From Algimonas ampicilliniresistens (GTDB taxonomy: Bacteria > Pseudomonadota > Alphaproteobacteria > Caulobacterales > Maricaulaceae), in contig NZ_BSNK01000002.1 of NCBI RefSeq assembly GCF_030159955.1, forward strand, positions 1,302,001 to 1,366,000: 64,000 bases of DNA, in the 5' to 3' direction. Position 1 is the stretch's first letter. Every line of letters starts with the position of its first letter. The translations under genes and the position numbers were made by a program. The notes under the pieces are model-generated. The model made no database searches, was not told the origin of the DNA, and saw nothing but the letters and a program-made list of their open reading frames with translations. Shown piece by piece: positions 33,039 to 43,271 of this stretch.

Positions 33039-35432
33039 TTACTCTGCGGCGGGTAGATCCAGGGTTTCAAGGAAGAACTCTAGGATCTGCCGGTCACGGT
33101 GGACCTTAGACGTCGCCGCCCGGAAGCCATGCTTTTCACCCGGGTAGGTCATCAGGCGCAGATTGTGGCGACCCGCCTTCTGCATCGCATCCATGAACTT
33201 CACCGTATGACGGAAGACGACATTGTCGTCGGCCATGCCGTGGATAACAAGTACGGGTTCTGTCAGCCCGTCAATATGCGGGAAAACGGAGCCGTTTTCA
33301 TAAGCGCCTTCACTATAGTTCGGGTGGTCGGGTCGAGGGTCACCAAGATAGCGCTCTGTGTAAGCCGTGTCGTAAAGCGCCCAGTCGGTGACAGGTGCGC
33401 CCGAGACTCCTGAAGCATACAGATCGGTCTGCGCTAACATCATCAAGCTCATATAACCGCCATAGGACCAGCCATAAACGCCCATCCGGTCCGGATCGAT
33501 AAAGTCTTGGGTCTTAAGCCATTCAGCCCCGACTTTTTGATCTACGACTTCGGCGCGTCCAAGGGCGCGGTAGAGCACGTCCTCAAAAGCTTTGCCCCGG
33601 TTCGTGCTGCCGCGACCATCGAGCGCGAAGACGACGAAGCCATGATGCGCGAGCATCCGGGCGAGGTGCTTACGCTCCCACCGGTTCATCACGCGCTGTA
33701 CTCCGGGTCCGCCATAAACGATCGTGATTGATGCGCGTGGCTCGCCGGGCTTGAGGTCCAGCGGCTTATAGAGCGAGTAGTGGAGTTCTGAGCCATCTTC
33801 AGCGTTCAGCGTGCCATATTCTGGCTCGATATGGGCATCCAGGTAAGGCGCATAGGGATGATCCGCATCGAGCGCGTTCTGTGACAACCAGGTCAAGGGT
33901 GTGCCGTCGGCTTCAAAGGCTCTGACCTGTGACGGCACATTGTCGTTGCTGTAGGTGCCGAGATAGCGGCTGCAATCCGAATTGAACGATGCGCCGTGCT
34001 GGCCGTCGCTTGTCGTCACTTGGGTGGCGATGACCCGTTTGTCGGTCGCGCCCTCTTCGCCCTCATGCGCCAAGACTTCCATCGTCTCGACTTTGAACAG
34101 ATGTTTTGAGACTGGGCTGTCCTGCCAGCCCGTCAGATAGATTGAGCCATCACTGGCGGTACAGCGAATGCTGTCGACGATAATGTCGGATGGTGTCAGC
34201 TGTTGGGCGCCGTCTTCAGTGATTTCGTAATAATGCCGCAGTCCGTCGCGCTCACTGACCATGCGTAGGCCGTCTTTGACGGGCTTGAAACCCGACCGGA
34301 TATTGAGCCAAGTCTCACTGGTTTCCTGATAAAAAACCTCGGACGTATAATCCGATAAATCGACCCGGTAGATGGTGTGCGTTTTATGATCCCGGCTCAG
34401 CACGCCCGCATATAGGGCCCGGCTGTCGGGTGCCCAGGCGACACGTGTGAGATAGATGTCTGCATCATCGCCAAGATCGACCCAGCGCGTTGCACCGCCC
34501 GTTACTCTGACAACGCCCAGCTTAACAGTGGCATTATCTGTCCCAGCAAACGGGTAGCGCTGATCAATGGTGGTGATGCCATCAGGTCCGATATTGGCGC
34601 GCGTCTCAATCGCAATCGGGCTTTCGTCAATCTGTGTGTAAGCGGCGCGTCTGGCATCAGGCGACAACCAATATCCCGTCGAGCGGGCGAGCTCTTCCTG
34701 CACAACAAAAGACGCTGTGGCGTTGCGGACCGTGTCTGAGGACGAGTTGGTGAGCTGGCGCTCTAGTCCGGTTGCGAGTTCTTTCACGAACAACTCATTG
34801 TCGCGAACATAGGCAATTAAGGACCCGTCTTTGGAGACTTTTGGATCGGTTTCAAAACTCGACGTTGCCGTGACCTGCCGCGCCTCATTCGTTGTCAGAT
34901 CATAGAGGAAGATGTCGCCGCCGAGCGGAAACATGAGTAGGTTGTCGCCAACCCAACTATAATCGACAATGCCCGACGCATATTGGCGCGCGCGTTCGCG
35001 GCGATTTTTTTCTTCTTCGGACAGTTCTTCGGGCGCGCCGAGTAAGTCTGTCGAGCTGACCAGCAAGCGGCCTTCGCCTGTTTCGATATCGTAAGCCCAG
35101 AGATCTTGCTGCAGCGGATCATCGTCGCGACCTTGCAGCACCGTGACGAATTCTCCGCTGGGCGCGATGCGCGCGCGCGTCAGAGACGCTCCGTCCAGTC
35201 CAGTGCTGGCATGAAGACGTTCGGGGGTCAGTCGCCCTTCGCCCGGATCCGAGGTCAGGTAACTCTTACGCTGTGCTCTGGGGGTGAGTGCGTCAGACGC
35301 GGCTTTCTGCAAGGCCGAAACCGTGTCGTTGGGCTCACTTTCGCTAACTGGAGATATGTCCTCACTGGATGAGCCGGAACAGCCCATGAGTGCTGCGCCG
35401 AGCAGACAGGTCGTGAGAAGGCGAAGGCGCAT
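33039..35432 (-). CDS. S9 family dipeptidyl peptidase IV-like lipoprotein
   Basis: Serine peptidase of about 797 residues with an N-terminal beta-propeller (DPPIV N-terminal domain) and a C-terminal alpha/beta-hydrolase. The signal ends in a lipobox (LMGC, Cys18), so it is probably a lipid-anchored periplasmic or outer-membrane enzyme. Catalytic residues are Ser656 in GWSYGGY, the Asp in HGMADDNV, and His768 in GEKHGF. The helix region LARSTGYWLSPD after FVVQEELA matches the Glu-rich substrate-N-terminus motif of DPPIV. It likely trims X-Pro dipeptides from peptides. The open frame upstream of 35432 is not needed. Confidence 0.92.
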   Translation of the reverse strand: MRLRLLTTCLLGAALMGCSGSSSEDISPVSESEPNDTVSALQKAASDALTPRAQRKSYLTSDPGEGRLTPERLHASTGLDGASLTRARIAPSGEFVTVLQGRDDDPLQQDLWAYDIETGEGRLLVSSTDLLGAPEELSEEEKNRRERARQYASGIVDYSWVGDNLLMFPLGGDIFLYDLTTNEARQVTATSSFETDPKVSKDGSLIAYVRDNELFVKELATGLERQLTNSSSDTVRNATASFVVQEELARSTGYWLSPDARRAAYTQIDESPIAIETRANIGPDGITTIDQRYPFAGTDNATVKLGVVRVTGGATRWVDLGDDADIYLTRVAWAPDSRALYAGVLSRDHKTHTIYRVDLSDYTSEVFYQETSETWLNIRSGFKPVKDGLRMVSERDGLRHYYEITEDGAQQLTPSDIIVDSIRCTASDGSIYLTGWQDSPVSKHLFKVETMEVLAHEGEEGATDKRVIATQVTTSDGQHGASFNSDCSRYLGTYSNDNVPSQVRAFEADGTPLTWLSQNALDADHPYAPYLDAHIEPEYGTLNAEDGSELHYSLYKPLDLKPGEPRASITIVYGGPGVQRVMNRWERKHLARMLAHHGFVVFALDGRGSTNRGKAFEDVLYRALGRAEVVDQKVGAEWLKTQDFIDPDRMGVYGWSYGGYMSLMMLAQTDLYASGVSGAPVTDWALYDTAYTERYLGDPRPDHPNYSEGAYENGSVFPHIDGLTEPVLVIHGMADDNVVFRHTVKFMDAMQKAGRHNLRLMTYPGEKHGFRAATSKVHRDRQILEFFLETLDLPAAE

Positions 35433-35605
35433 GGTCGTAGCTCCGGTGTCGAGACATAGGTTTACATCGGGCTTACGCTGCAGCCCGTACAATCGCAACT
35501 ATAGCTACATGACAGGCAGGATTTCGGTTTCGTGTCTGAAATGGTGTTGTCAGTTCCTTCGGCTATTGTCTTGCCAGCTTCGCCGCCGCGACCGATAAGC
35601 CGCCT

Positions 35606-37069
35606 ATGCCGGACCTTCGTCCCGTCTTTTTTGTTATCGGGCTCATGGCGTCGGCCATGGGGCTGCTGATGTTTGTCCCGATGGGAGTGGATCTGCTCTA
35701 CGGCGATCAATCCTGGCAGGCCTTTGCGATTTCCGGTGTGATTGTGACCCTTGTTGGCGGGGCCTTGGCGACCGCGACCTACACGCCAAAGCCTGATCTT
35801 CGCGCGCGGGGAGCCTTCGTTTTGACGGTCTTTTCCTGGATCGTTCTGGCTGTACTGGCGGCCCTTCCGTTCCTGCTCGATCCGGTTCGCCTATCGCTGA
35901 CGGATGCCCTGTTCGAAGCGACATCTGGTATTACGACAACCGGCTCGACTATTCTGACAGGCTTAGACGATATGCCGAAAGGCATTCTGCTCTGGCGGGC
36001 CATGCTGCAGTGGATCGGCGGGATCGGGATTATTGTGACGGCGATGGCGATCCTGCCCATGCTGGGGATCGGTGGGATGCAGCTCTTCCGATTAGAAAGC
36101 TCCGACGTCGGCGAGAAAATTCTGCCGCGCGCGCAATCAATCGCGCTGACAATCGCGCTCATCTATCTCGGTCTGACAGTCGCTTGCGCTTCGGCTTATA
36201 TGTGGACGGGGATGAGCGGCTTTGATGCCTATGCCCACGCCATGACGACGATTGCGACAGGCGGCTATTCGACATCTGATGCGTCGATGGGCGGGTTCAT
36301 GGATGATGGGGCAGATATTGTCTGCATGATCTTCATGGTGCTCGGTGCATTACCTTTTGGCATGTATATGCTCATGGTTCGGCGCGGGCAATTTGGTGCC
36401 CCTCTACGCGACCCGCAGGTTCGAGCTTTCATCTTCGTGATTACAATGCTCAGCCTGCTCGTAATGGTCGGTCTGATTGCATCGGGCGCACAAGATAGCG
36501 AGTTGGGGCTATTACATTCGCTGCGTCTATCTGCGTTCAACACCATCTCCATTATCACGGGCACGGGCTACGCAACGGCTGACTATATGACGTGGGGTAC
36601 GCTGGCGATTGGCGCGTTTTTCTTCTTCATGTTTATTGGTGGCTGTGCGGGGTCAACGGCCTGCTCGATCAAGATTTTTCGCTACCAAGTCGCGATGGAA
36701 GCGATGCGCGCCTATCTGTTCCGCATGCCACGCCCGCACTCAATTGCCCCGATGCGCTATGGCGGGCGACCGCTACCCGACACGGTGGTTTACTCGGTGC
36801 TGGGCTATTTCTTCCTGTTCTTCATCACGGTTGCCGTGACGGCTGGGGCGCTGAGTGCGATGGGGCTCGACCCCGTGACGGCATGGTCCGGAGCGGGCAG
36901 TGCTGTCGCCAATGTAGGCCCCGGACTCGGCGAGATCATTGGGCCGAGCGGAACCTACCAAGACCTGCCGAATGCCGCGAAATGGGTCTTGCTCAGCGCC
37001 ATGATCGTGGGTCGATTGGAAATCGTCACAGCCCTCGTGGTCGTGACACCGTCATTTTGGCGCGCTTAG
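35606..37069 (+). CDS. trkH: TrkH family potassium uptake protein
   Basis: Inner-membrane potassium channel-like subunit of the Trk/Ktr systems, 487 residues. Four selectivity-loop repeats can be seen: TSGITTTGSTIL, TTIATGGYSTSD, SIITGTGYATADY and SAVANVGPGLGEI. They sit between paired helices, and the fold is complete to the final SAMIVGRLEIVTALVV helix. It normally works with the cytosolic regulator TrkA, whose gene is not in this window. It overlaps hslO by 4 bases at the 3' end and is divergent from the S9 peptidase gene. Confidence 0.92.
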   Translation: MPDLRPVFFVIGLMASAMGLLMFVPMGVDLLYGDQSWQAFAISGVIVTLVGGALATATYTPKPDLRARGAFVLTVFSWIVLAVLAALPFLLDPVRLSLTDALFEATSGITTTGSTILTGLDDMPKGILLWRAMLQWIGGIGIIVTAMAILPMLGIGGMQLFRLESSDVGEKILPRAQSIALTIALIYLGLTVACASAYMWTGMSGFDAYAHAMTTIATGGYSTSDASMGGFMDDGADIVCMIFMVLGALPFGMYMLMVRRGQFGAPLRDPQVRAFIFVITMLSLLVMVGLIASGAQDSELGLLHSLRLSAFNTISIITGTGYATADYMTWGTLAIGAFFFFMFIGGCAGSTACSIKIFRYQVAMEAMRAYLFRMPRPHSIAPMRYGGRPLPDTVVYSVLGYFFLFFITVAVTAGALSAMGLDPVTAWSGAGSAVANVGPGLGEIIGPSGTYQDLPNAAKWVLLSAMIVGRLEIVTALVVVTPSFWRA

Positions 37070-37983
37070 GCGGGTGCAACCTCATCGACGGGGAAGACAT
37101 GTTCTACGTCGCAAAATTCACACAGGGCTCGGATCATGCCGTCCTCATCGGCCATTTCGGCGCGGGCCGCTGCATCGAATGACTTAAGCGTATTGGCCAA
37201 TCGTTCGCGTGAGCAACGGCAGTCCGCACTGACACTCTGACGGTCCAAGACACGCACACCGTCTTCATTAAACAGACGATAGAGCAGCCGCTCCATCGGT
37301 AATTCCGGATCGACCAACTCAGCATCCTCAACCGTGCTCATCAGAGCTTTCGACGTGTCGAAAACATCCGATGTGTCGCCGCGTGTGCCGTCTTCGGCGA
37401 CGCGTTGGATCATTATGCCGCCACCTGCCCAAAGTGATCCAGTGTCGCCGACAGATTGACCGACAGCGAGACGCATCATGGTTGGAATTTGGTCGGATTG
37501 TTCAAAGAAATGTTCCGCACAATCAGACAGGCGTTTGCCTTCAATCGCAGAAAGGCCCTGATAGAGGTCCATGTCCTGCCCTTGATCAATGGTCATAGAG
37601 AAAGTGCCGCCGCCCAGCAGGGCTTCCGCGCCCGGATCGCGATTATCCAACATAACGGATTGCAAAGCGGCCTCATCATAGCGGGCATAGCCGCGAATTT
37701 GGCCATCTGTCGTGCAATCGGCCATCAGCAGGCTGACCGCGCCATCATTCGTGCCGTGGCATTGCACCACCAGTCGCCCTTGAAATTTTAGCGATTGAGC
37801 GACGAGGGCGCCGACAATCATGGCCTCGCCGAGCAGTCGCGCGACAGGATCGGGATAGCGGTCCGCGAGGGCGGTTTGCAGCGCAGATGGCAGCCGCACA
37901 GCCCGCCCGCGAACAGGGGCGATTACATCATCGGTCCCACCGACCGTGAAGACGGTGAGTTCATTAGTTTGAATATCTTGCAT
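37066..37983 (-). CDS. hslO: Redox-regulated chaperone Hsp33
   Basis: Holdase chaperone activated when oxidative stress releases zinc from its C-terminal domain. In the 305-residue protein the zinc site is C-x-C at Cys255/Cys257 (DCRCS) and C-x-x-C at Cys288/Cys291 (CEFC), the exact Hsp33 pattern. The N-terminal domain shows GEAMIVGALVAQSLKFQGRLVVQCHG and SDQIPTMMRLAV. The ATG at 37983 has no purine-rich ribosome site. It is downstream of the enoyl-CoA hydratase on the same strand, with a hairpin between. Confidence 0.94.
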   Translation of the reverse strand: MQDIQTNELTVFTVGGTDDVIAPVRGRAVRLPSALQTALADRYPDPVARLLGEAMIVGALVAQSLKFQGRLVVQCHGTNDGAVSLLMADCTTDGQIRGYARYDEAALQSVMLDNRDPGAEALLGGGTFSMTIDQGQDMDLYQGLSAIEGKRLSDCAEHFFEQSDQIPTMMRLAVGQSVGDTGSLWAGGGIMIQRVAEDGTRGDTSDVFDTSKALMSTVEDAELVDPELPMERLLYRLFNEDGVRVLDRQSVSADCRCSRERLANTLKSFDAAARAEMADEDGMIRALCEFCDVEHVFPVDEVAPA

Positions 37984-38078
37984 GGGCGGGAGATGGGGGC
38001 GTGGGCTTAGATTTCAAGGCGTGTATGTTTGCTCGCTCAAGCTCGTAGCAGGACGCTATTATCGCCCATTCAGGGGCG

Positions 38079-38098
38079 AAAATTCCGGCTCTGCCGGA
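38079..38098 (-). terminator. Weak Rho-independent terminator after the enoyl-CoA hydratase
   Basis: A 6-bp stem (TCCGGC/GCCGGA, 38084-38089 with 38093-38098) with a 3-base loop is followed on the minus strand by A then TTTT. It lies between the hydratase stop and hslO. Confidence 0.5.
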
Positions 38099-38102
38099 TT
38101 AT

Positions 38103-38909
38103 TTACCTGCCTTTCCAAACGGGCGCGCGCTTTTGCAGAAACGCCATGGGTCCTTCGCGCATGTCCTCTGTCTGGGCGACACGACCAAAGGCTTGCAGTC
38201 CCGCATTCATCAGCTCTGCATCCGTCGCGTCAAAGGCTTGCCGTGTGACCGACAAAGACTCGCGGACTGCAATGGGCGCGTTTGCTGCGATCTGTTTCGC
38301 CAAAGACCGGGCTTCGTCCAGAACTCGATCGATTGGCACAATACGGTTGACGAGGCCGTGTTGGTGAGCCGTCTTCGCGTCAATCGGATCGCCGGTCGCG
38401 ATCATCTCCATGGCAATGGCTTGTGGCACGCGCCGAGCGAGGCGGTGAACGCCGCCGGCGGCCGCCACGAGCGAGCGTTTTACTTCAGGCAGACCGAAGC
38501 GCGCAGCGCTATCCGCGACGACCATGTCAGAAGCCAGCGCGAGTTCCATGCCGCCCGCCAGAGCGGAGCCTTTCACAGCGGCAATCCAAGGCTTTTTACG
38601 TTTAGAGGACGCATAGCCTGCAAACCCGCCATCTTTGGTCGACAGCAGATGACCTTTGCCCTCGCTGATCGCTTTCAAATCCGCGCCCGCACAGAATGTC
38701 TTGTCATTCGATGAGGTCAGGATCGCGACCCAGATATCGTCATCAGCCTCAACATCCTTGACCACCCAATCCAGTGCTTCGGCGAGTTCTGGTGAGACGG
38801 CGTTGCGTTTCTCAGGGCGGTTCAGCGTGACAATGGCGACATTGCCCTCACGCTCATACTGGATCAGCGTGCCGACGCCGTCTGGGCGAGGATTGGGTTT
38901 GTCAGTCAT
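38103..38909 (-). CDS. Enoyl-CoA hydratase/isomerase (crotonase) family protein
   Basis: Hydrates 2-enoyl-CoA in fatty acid or amino acid breakdown. About 268 residues from the ATG at 38909, which has GGAG 7 bases upstream; MEID at 38921 is an alternative. The oxyanion-hole segments are FCAGADLKA and GSALAGGMELAL. The two acidic residues of true hydratases are both present (Glu in GGMELAL and Glu in FGLPEVKR). The substrate class is uncertain. It lies alone upstream of hslO and is not in an operon with the bkd genes. Confidence 0.9.
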   Translation of the reverse strand: MTDKPNPRPDGVGTLIQYEREGNVAIVTLNRPEKRNAVSPELAEALDWVVKDVEADDDIWVAILTSSNDKTFCAGADLKAISEGKGHLLSTKDGGFAGYASSKRKKPWIAAVKGSALAGGMELALASDMVVADSAARFGLPEVKRSLVAAAGGVHRLARRVPQAIAMEMIATGDPIDAKTAHQHGLVNRIVPIDRVLDEARSLAKQIAANAPIAVRESLSVTRQAFDATDAELMNAGLQAFGRVAQTEDMREGPMAFLQKRAPVWKGR

Positions 38910-39063
38910 GTCGATCTCCATATTCCTTTTAGCTGTAGCGCGGCCTCGCGAATGCGACACGTCGGGTCGCACTTTATTACGTCCTTGATTGCGACTTAGG
39001 ACCATTTAGTTCCAGTTCACGTTCACGGGGCTATCCAACCCGGAACAGGCTTGGGAGGGTCAT

Positions 39064-39756
39064 ATGAAAATTAAAATGTTCGCCGCGGAACTCGTCGGTA
39101 CGGCGGTGCTTGTTCTCATTGGGTGCGGCACGGCTGTGCTCGCGGGCGCGGAAGTCGGGCAGGCGGGTATCGCTGCCGCTTTTGGTCTGGCCATCGTCGC
39201 AATGGCTTACGGAATTGGTCCGATATCGGGCTGTCACATCAACCCGGCTGTTTCGCTTGGTATTTATGTCTCTGGTCGTATCGACGCAGCGGAGATGGTT
39301 CGGCACTGGATTGCTCAATTCATTGGCGCGAGTATCGGTGCAGCAATCCTTTATTTCATCGCTAGCGGCACGGCCGGATACGATCTTGCCACAGACGGAT
39401 TAGGCCAGAATGGTTGGGGCGCGGGCTATCTGGGTGAATACAGCCTTGCAGCAGCCTTTACATTCGAGGTCGTCGCCACCTTCATCTTTGTCATCGTCAT
39501 TCTTGGCGCGACGCAAAAGACGGCTCCGGCTGCCACGGCGGGTCTCGCGATTGGCCTGACGCTCTGGGCGATCCACCTACTTGGCATTCAAGTGACGGGC
39601 GTGTCTGTTAATCCGGCCCGCAGCTTTGGACCCGCTTTATTCACCGGTTTGGGCCAGCTCTGGTTGTTCATCCTTGCACCGGCCATTGGCGCTGTTCTGG
39701 CCGGAGTAACATTCCGGGCGGGCCTGCTGGAGCGCCGTGATGGCGACGTTGCCTAA
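39064..39756 (+). CDS. aqpZ: Aquaporin Z-type water channel
   Basis: Tetrameric inner-membrane water channel of 230 residues and six helices. The two half-helix motifs are intact: SGCHINPAVSLG and VSVNPARSFGPALF. His before INPAV and Arg after VNPA fit the narrow selectivity filter of water-specific aquaporins rather than glycerol facilitators. A strong GGGAGGG site precedes the ATG, and a terminator follows the gene, so it is a single-gene unit. Confidence 0.95.
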   Translation: MKIKMFAAELVGTAVLVLIGCGTAVLAGAEVGQAGIAAAFGLAIVAMAYGIGPISGCHINPAVSLGIYVSGRIDAAEMVRHWIAQFIGASIGAAILYFIASGTAGYDLATDGLGQNGWGAGYLGEYSLAAAFTFEVVATFIFVIVILGATQKTAPAATAGLAIGLTLWAIHLLGIQVTGVSVNPARSFGPALFTGLGQLWLFILAPAIGAVLAGVTFRAGLLERRDGDVA

Positions 39757-39781
39757 ATCTGGATGCACAGTCTTAATCATC

Positions 39782-39810
39782 AAGCCGCCCCATCAGGGGC
39801 GGCTTTTTTT
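39782..39810 (+). terminator. Rho-independent terminator of aqpZ
   Basis: A 10-bp stem (39782-39791 with 39796-39805, loop ATCA) runs into seven T residues (39804-39810). Confidence 0.93.
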
Positions 39811-39838
39811 CTGAATAAGCGTCATTCTAAGGCCCGCG

Positions 39839-39866
39839 TTGACGCGTGTCGCCAAAGCCTTACCGT
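39839..39866 (+). promoter_or_regulatory. Candidate promoter of the CYP153-type P450
   Basis: TTGACG at 39839-39844, 16 bases, then TACCGT at 39861-39866. The -35 is good and the -10 weak (3 of 6). The leader would be about 20 bases, with GGGGAG as ribosome site. Confidence 0.3.
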
Positions 39867-39894
39867 AGGCTGAAAAGTACACGGGGAGACGGTG

Positions 39895-41145
39895 ATGGGA
39901 CAGGCGGCCACAGGCGGGATGAAGATTCCTGACCCTTATTCATTGCCGCTTGAGACATTGGATGTGTCGAAAGCCGCGCTCTTCGCTGCTGATGCGCATG
40001 GCGAATATTTCCGTCGTTTGCGTCAGGAAGCCCCCATCCATTATTGTCCGGACAGCATGCACGGTCCCTACTGGTCGATCACGACCTATGAAGACATTAT
40101 GGCAGTGGATACAAACCACGCCGACTTTTCCAGCCAAGATAATATCGTTATTGGCGATGCGCCCGAAGACTTCATTACGCCGATGTTTATCGCGCAAGAT
40201 CCCCCCATTCACGACGACCAACGCAAGGCGGCGCAGCCCGCCGTGCAGCGCCCACAACTAATCGTGCTAGAGCCGCAAATCCGTGATCATGTCTGCGACA
40301 TTCTCGATAATCTACCGGACGGCGAGTTTAACTGGGTCGACACAGTCTCGCGTGAATTGACCTCACGAATGCTCGCGACCTTGTTCGATATTCCTCAGGC
40401 TGATCGTTACAAGCTGACGGAGTGGTCCGACGTGGCCACAACCGCCGAAGGAGCTGGGATTGAAGACGTTGATGCGGAAGCGCGTCAGGCCGAACTGATG
40501 GAGTGCCTGCAATATTTCGCCACGCTTTGGGGTGAGCGGGCGCAAAAGCCGCCACAGATGGATTTTGTGTCCTTGCTAGCGCATAATCCGAACACGAAAG
40601 ACATGATGTGCAACCCGCTGGAGTTTCTCGGCAACCTCATGCTGCTCATTGTCGGCGGCAATGACACGACACGCAATTCGATCAGTGCCGGCGTTGTGCA
40701 GATGGATCGCAATCCGGCTGAATGGGCCAAGCTGAAAGCCGATCCGTCCCTGATCCCCAATATGGTAGCGGAGACAATCCGTTTTCAAACCCCGCTCGGT
40801 CATATGCGCCGCACGGCGGCGCGCGATGTCGAGTTTAAAGGCCATAAGATCCGCGAAGGTGACCGCGTCGTGATGTGGTATGTCTCTGGCAATCGCGATG
40901 AGGCGTTTTGGGGCGATCCAGATGTGTATCGGATCGACCGTAATGAGGCCCGTCGGCACATGTCATTTGGCTTTGGCATCCACCGTTGCATGGGCAACCG
41001 TGTGGGCGAAATGCAACTCCGTATTCTGTGGGAAGAAGCTCTGAAACGGTTCGACCGGATCGAAGTGATCGGAGAACCCGAACGTGTCTCCAGCAATTTT
41101 GTCATGGGCTATGAAGAGGTGATGACGCGGGTGCACCGGAAATAG
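39895..41145 (+). CDS. CYP153-type cytochrome P450 (alkane/fatty acid terminal hydroxylase family)
   Basis: Soluble bacterial P450 of 416 residues. The heme loop FGFGIHRCMGNRVGEMQLRILWEE (Cys365) and YWSITTYEDIMAVDTNHADFSSQ are characteristic of CYP153 enzymes, which hydroxylate the terminal carbon of alkanes and fatty acids. PMFIAQDPPIHDDQRK also fits. The I-helix is LLIVGGNDTTRNS. GGGGAG precedes the ATG at 39895. Such enzymes need a ferredoxin and a reductase, but neither gene is in this window. Acetyl-CoA synthetase follows after 69 bases. Substrate assignment is inference from the subfamily. Confidence 0.9.
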   Translation: MGQAATGGMKIPDPYSLPLETLDVSKAALFAADAHGEYFRRLRQEAPIHYCPDSMHGPYWSITTYEDIMAVDTNHADFSSQDNIVIGDAPEDFITPMFIAQDPPIHDDQRKAAQPAVQRPQLIVLEPQIRDHVCDILDNLPDGEFNWVDTVSRELTSRMLATLFDIPQADRYKLTEWSDVATTAEGAGIEDVDAEARQAELMECLQYFATLWGERAQKPPQMDFVSLLAHNPNTKDMMCNPLEFLGNLMLLIVGGNDTTRNSISAGVVQMDRNPAEWAKLKADPSLIPNMVAETIRFQTPLGHMRRTAARDVEFKGHKIREGDRVVMWYVSGNRDEAFWGDPDVYRIDRNEARRHMSFGFGIHRCMGNRVGEMQLRILWEEALKRFDRIEVIGEPERVSSNFVMGYEEVMTRVHRK

Positions 41146-41214
41146 ATCGCTACCAATTTGACCAATGTTTATAGGTAGCGTTGCAAATCGAACGCTGCCC
41201 GCTACACAATTGCA

Positions 41215-43161
41215 ATGACTGATCGCCAATATCCCATCCCCTCCGATTTCGCCTCAGTGTCCAACCTGAAGCCATCTGACTACCGCACGCTTTACGAACG
41301 ATCCGTCACAGACCGGGAGGGGTTCTTTCGGGATCAAGGCGCGCGCGTTCACTGGATGACGGCACCGAGCCATGTTGGGGACTGGTCGTTTGAAAGCCCA
41401 GTTAAGATTGAGTGGTACAAGGACGGCGTTCTAAACGTCACGGAGAGTTGCCTCGATCGGCATCTGGAGACACGCGGCGACAAGGTTGCGATCCTGTTTG
41501 AAGGCGACGAGCCGGGGAACTCTCGTAAGTTGACGTATCGGGAGTTGCACGGTGAGGTCTGCCGCTTTGCCAATGTGCTCAAGGCGCGGGGCGCGACCAA
41601 AGGTGACCGGATTACGCTTTATATGCCGATGATCCCGGAAGCCGCGGTGGCTATGCTCGCCTGCGCCCGGATCGGCGCGGTGCATTCCGTCGTGTTTGGC
41701 GGCTTCTCGCCAGAGGCGCTGGCAGGGCGGATCGTCGATTGCGACAGCCATATTCTGATCACGGCCGACGAAGGCGTGCGTGGCGGACGCACAGTGCCGC
41801 TTAAGGTCAATGCTGATGCGGCCTGCCAGATTGCGGCGAAAGCGGGCGTCAGTGTGGACACGCAGCTAGTGGTGCGTCGCACGGGCGGGGATGTTAGCTG
41901 GGATGCGGATCGCGATGTCTGGCTGCATGAGGCGGTCGCGTCAGTTTCTGGTGACTGTTCGCCCGAACCCATGAGCGCCGAAGACCCGCTCTTCATCCTC
42001 TATACGTCAGGGTCGACCGGGCAGCCCAAAGGCGTGCTGCACACATGCGGGGGCTATCTCGTCTGGGCGGCGATGACCCATGATTATGTATTCGATTTGA
42101 AAGAGGACGATGTTTATTGGTGTTCCGCCGATGTCGGCTGGGTCACAGGTCACACCTATATCGTCTATGGTCCGCTTGCGAACGGGGCGACGACGGTGAT
42201 GTTTGAGGGCATACCGACTTACCCAGATGCGTCGCGTTTTTGGCAGGTCTGTGACGACCATCAAGTGACGCTGTTTTACACAGCTCCGACGGCGATCCGT
42301 GCGCTGATGCGCGAAGGCGACGGCCCAGTGCAAAAGACGTCCCGCAGTTCGTTGCGCCTGCTGGGCACGGTTGGTGAGCCGATAAACCCGGAAGCGTGGG
42401 AATGGTATTTTCACACGGTCGGTGAGGGGCGCTGTCCGATTATCGACACATGGTGGCAGACGGAAACGGGCGGGGCGATGATTGTGCCTTTGCCCGGTAC
42501 GACACCGATGAAGCCGGGGGCGGGGACATTCCCAATGTTCGGTGTGGAGCCTGCCTTGGTGGATGCGGACGGCAACACTCTGAGCGGCGCGACGGAAGGC
42601 AATCTGATCCTGAAGACAAGCTGGCCGGGCCAGATGCGCACGGTTTATGGCGATCATGAGCGGTTCGAACAGACTTACTTCTCCACCTATCCTGGCAGCT
42701 ACTTCACCGGCGACGGGGCGCGCCGTGACGAAGACGGCATGTATTGGATTACGGGCCGCGTGGACGATGTCATCAATGTCTCCGGTCACCGCATGGGTAC
42801 CGCCGAGGTTGAAAGCGCGTTGGGATCTCACCCATCTGTCGCGGAGAGCGCGGTGGTCGGCTATCCGCACAATATTAAAGGGCAGGGCATTTACGCCTAT
42901 GTCACGACCACGGCGGGCACAGAGGAAACGGACGCACTCAAGGCCGAGCTGGTGAAACATGTCCGCACCGAAATCGGACCGATAGCGTCACCCGACCTGA
43001 TCCAGTTCAGTTCCGGCTTGCCGAAGACCCGGTCTGGCAAAATTATGCGCCGCATCCTGCGCAAGATTGCCGCCAATGATTATGGTAATCTTGGCGACAC
43101 GAGCACGTTAGCGGATCCGAGCGTGGTCGATGCGCTGATCGACGGGCGGATGAGTGGGTAA
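41215..43161 (+). CDS. acs: Acetyl-CoA synthetase
   Basis: AMP-forming acyl-CoA synthetase of 648 residues that activates acetate to acetyl-CoA. The P-loop is [46 protein letters not shown] and [13 protein letters not shown] are diagnostic of Acs, the Trp there limiting substrates to acetate or propionate size. The C-terminal [15 protein letters not shown] carries the catalytic Lys that is the usual target of regulatory acetylation. It follows the CYP153-type gene in the same direction and could share its transcript. Confidence 0.95.
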   Translation: MTDRQYPIPSDFASVSNLKPSDYRTLYERSVTDREGFFRDQGARVHWMTAPSHVGDWSFESPVKIEWYKDGVLNVTESCLDRHLETRGDKVAILFEGDEPGNSRKLTYRELHGEVCRFANVLKARGATKGDRITLYMPMIPEAAVAMLACARIGAVHSVVFGGFSPEALAGRIVDCDSHILITADEGVRGGRTVPLKVNADAACQIAAKAGVSVDTQLVVRRTGGDVSWDADRDVWLHEAVASVSGDCSPEPMSAEDPLFILYTSGSTGQPKGVLHTCGGYLVWAAMTHDYVFDLKEDDVYWCSADVGWVTGHTYIVYGPLANGATTVMFEGIPTYPDASRFWQVCDDHQVTLFYTAPTAIRALMREGDGPVQKTSRSSLRLLGTVGEPINPEAWEWYFHTVGEGRCPIIDTWWQTETGGAMIVPLPGTTPMKPGAGTFPMFGVEPALVDADGNTLSGATEGNLILKTSWPGQMRTVYGDHERFEQTYFSTYPGSYFTGDGARRDEDGMYWITGRVDDVINVSGHRMGTAEVESALGSHPSVAESAVVGYPHNIKGQGIYAYVTTTAGTEETDALKAELVKHVRTEIGPIASPDLIQFSSGLPKTRSGKIMRRILRKIAANDYGNLGDTSTLADPSVVDALIDGRMSG

Positions 43162-43271
43162 TGTGACTGGGCTAGCGCTAACTGCGAGATGCTCAGAATA
43201 GCCGTGACCATCTGCCTGTTGATGATTGAGAGTGTATCGGCGAGTTCGGCTCCCATGATCCAGGTGCATAT

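Noticed and set aside
36592-37182. 196-codon open frame overlapping the end of trkH in another frame
   Set aside because: No ribosome site, and its sequence is Cys/Arg-rich noise; trkH motifs occupy the same DNA.
42007-42960. 317-codon open frame antisense to acetyl-CoA synthetase
   Set aside because: Its product is Arg/His-rich with no family features, and the opposite strand encodes a fully conserved Acs. It is a shadow of that gene's codon bias.
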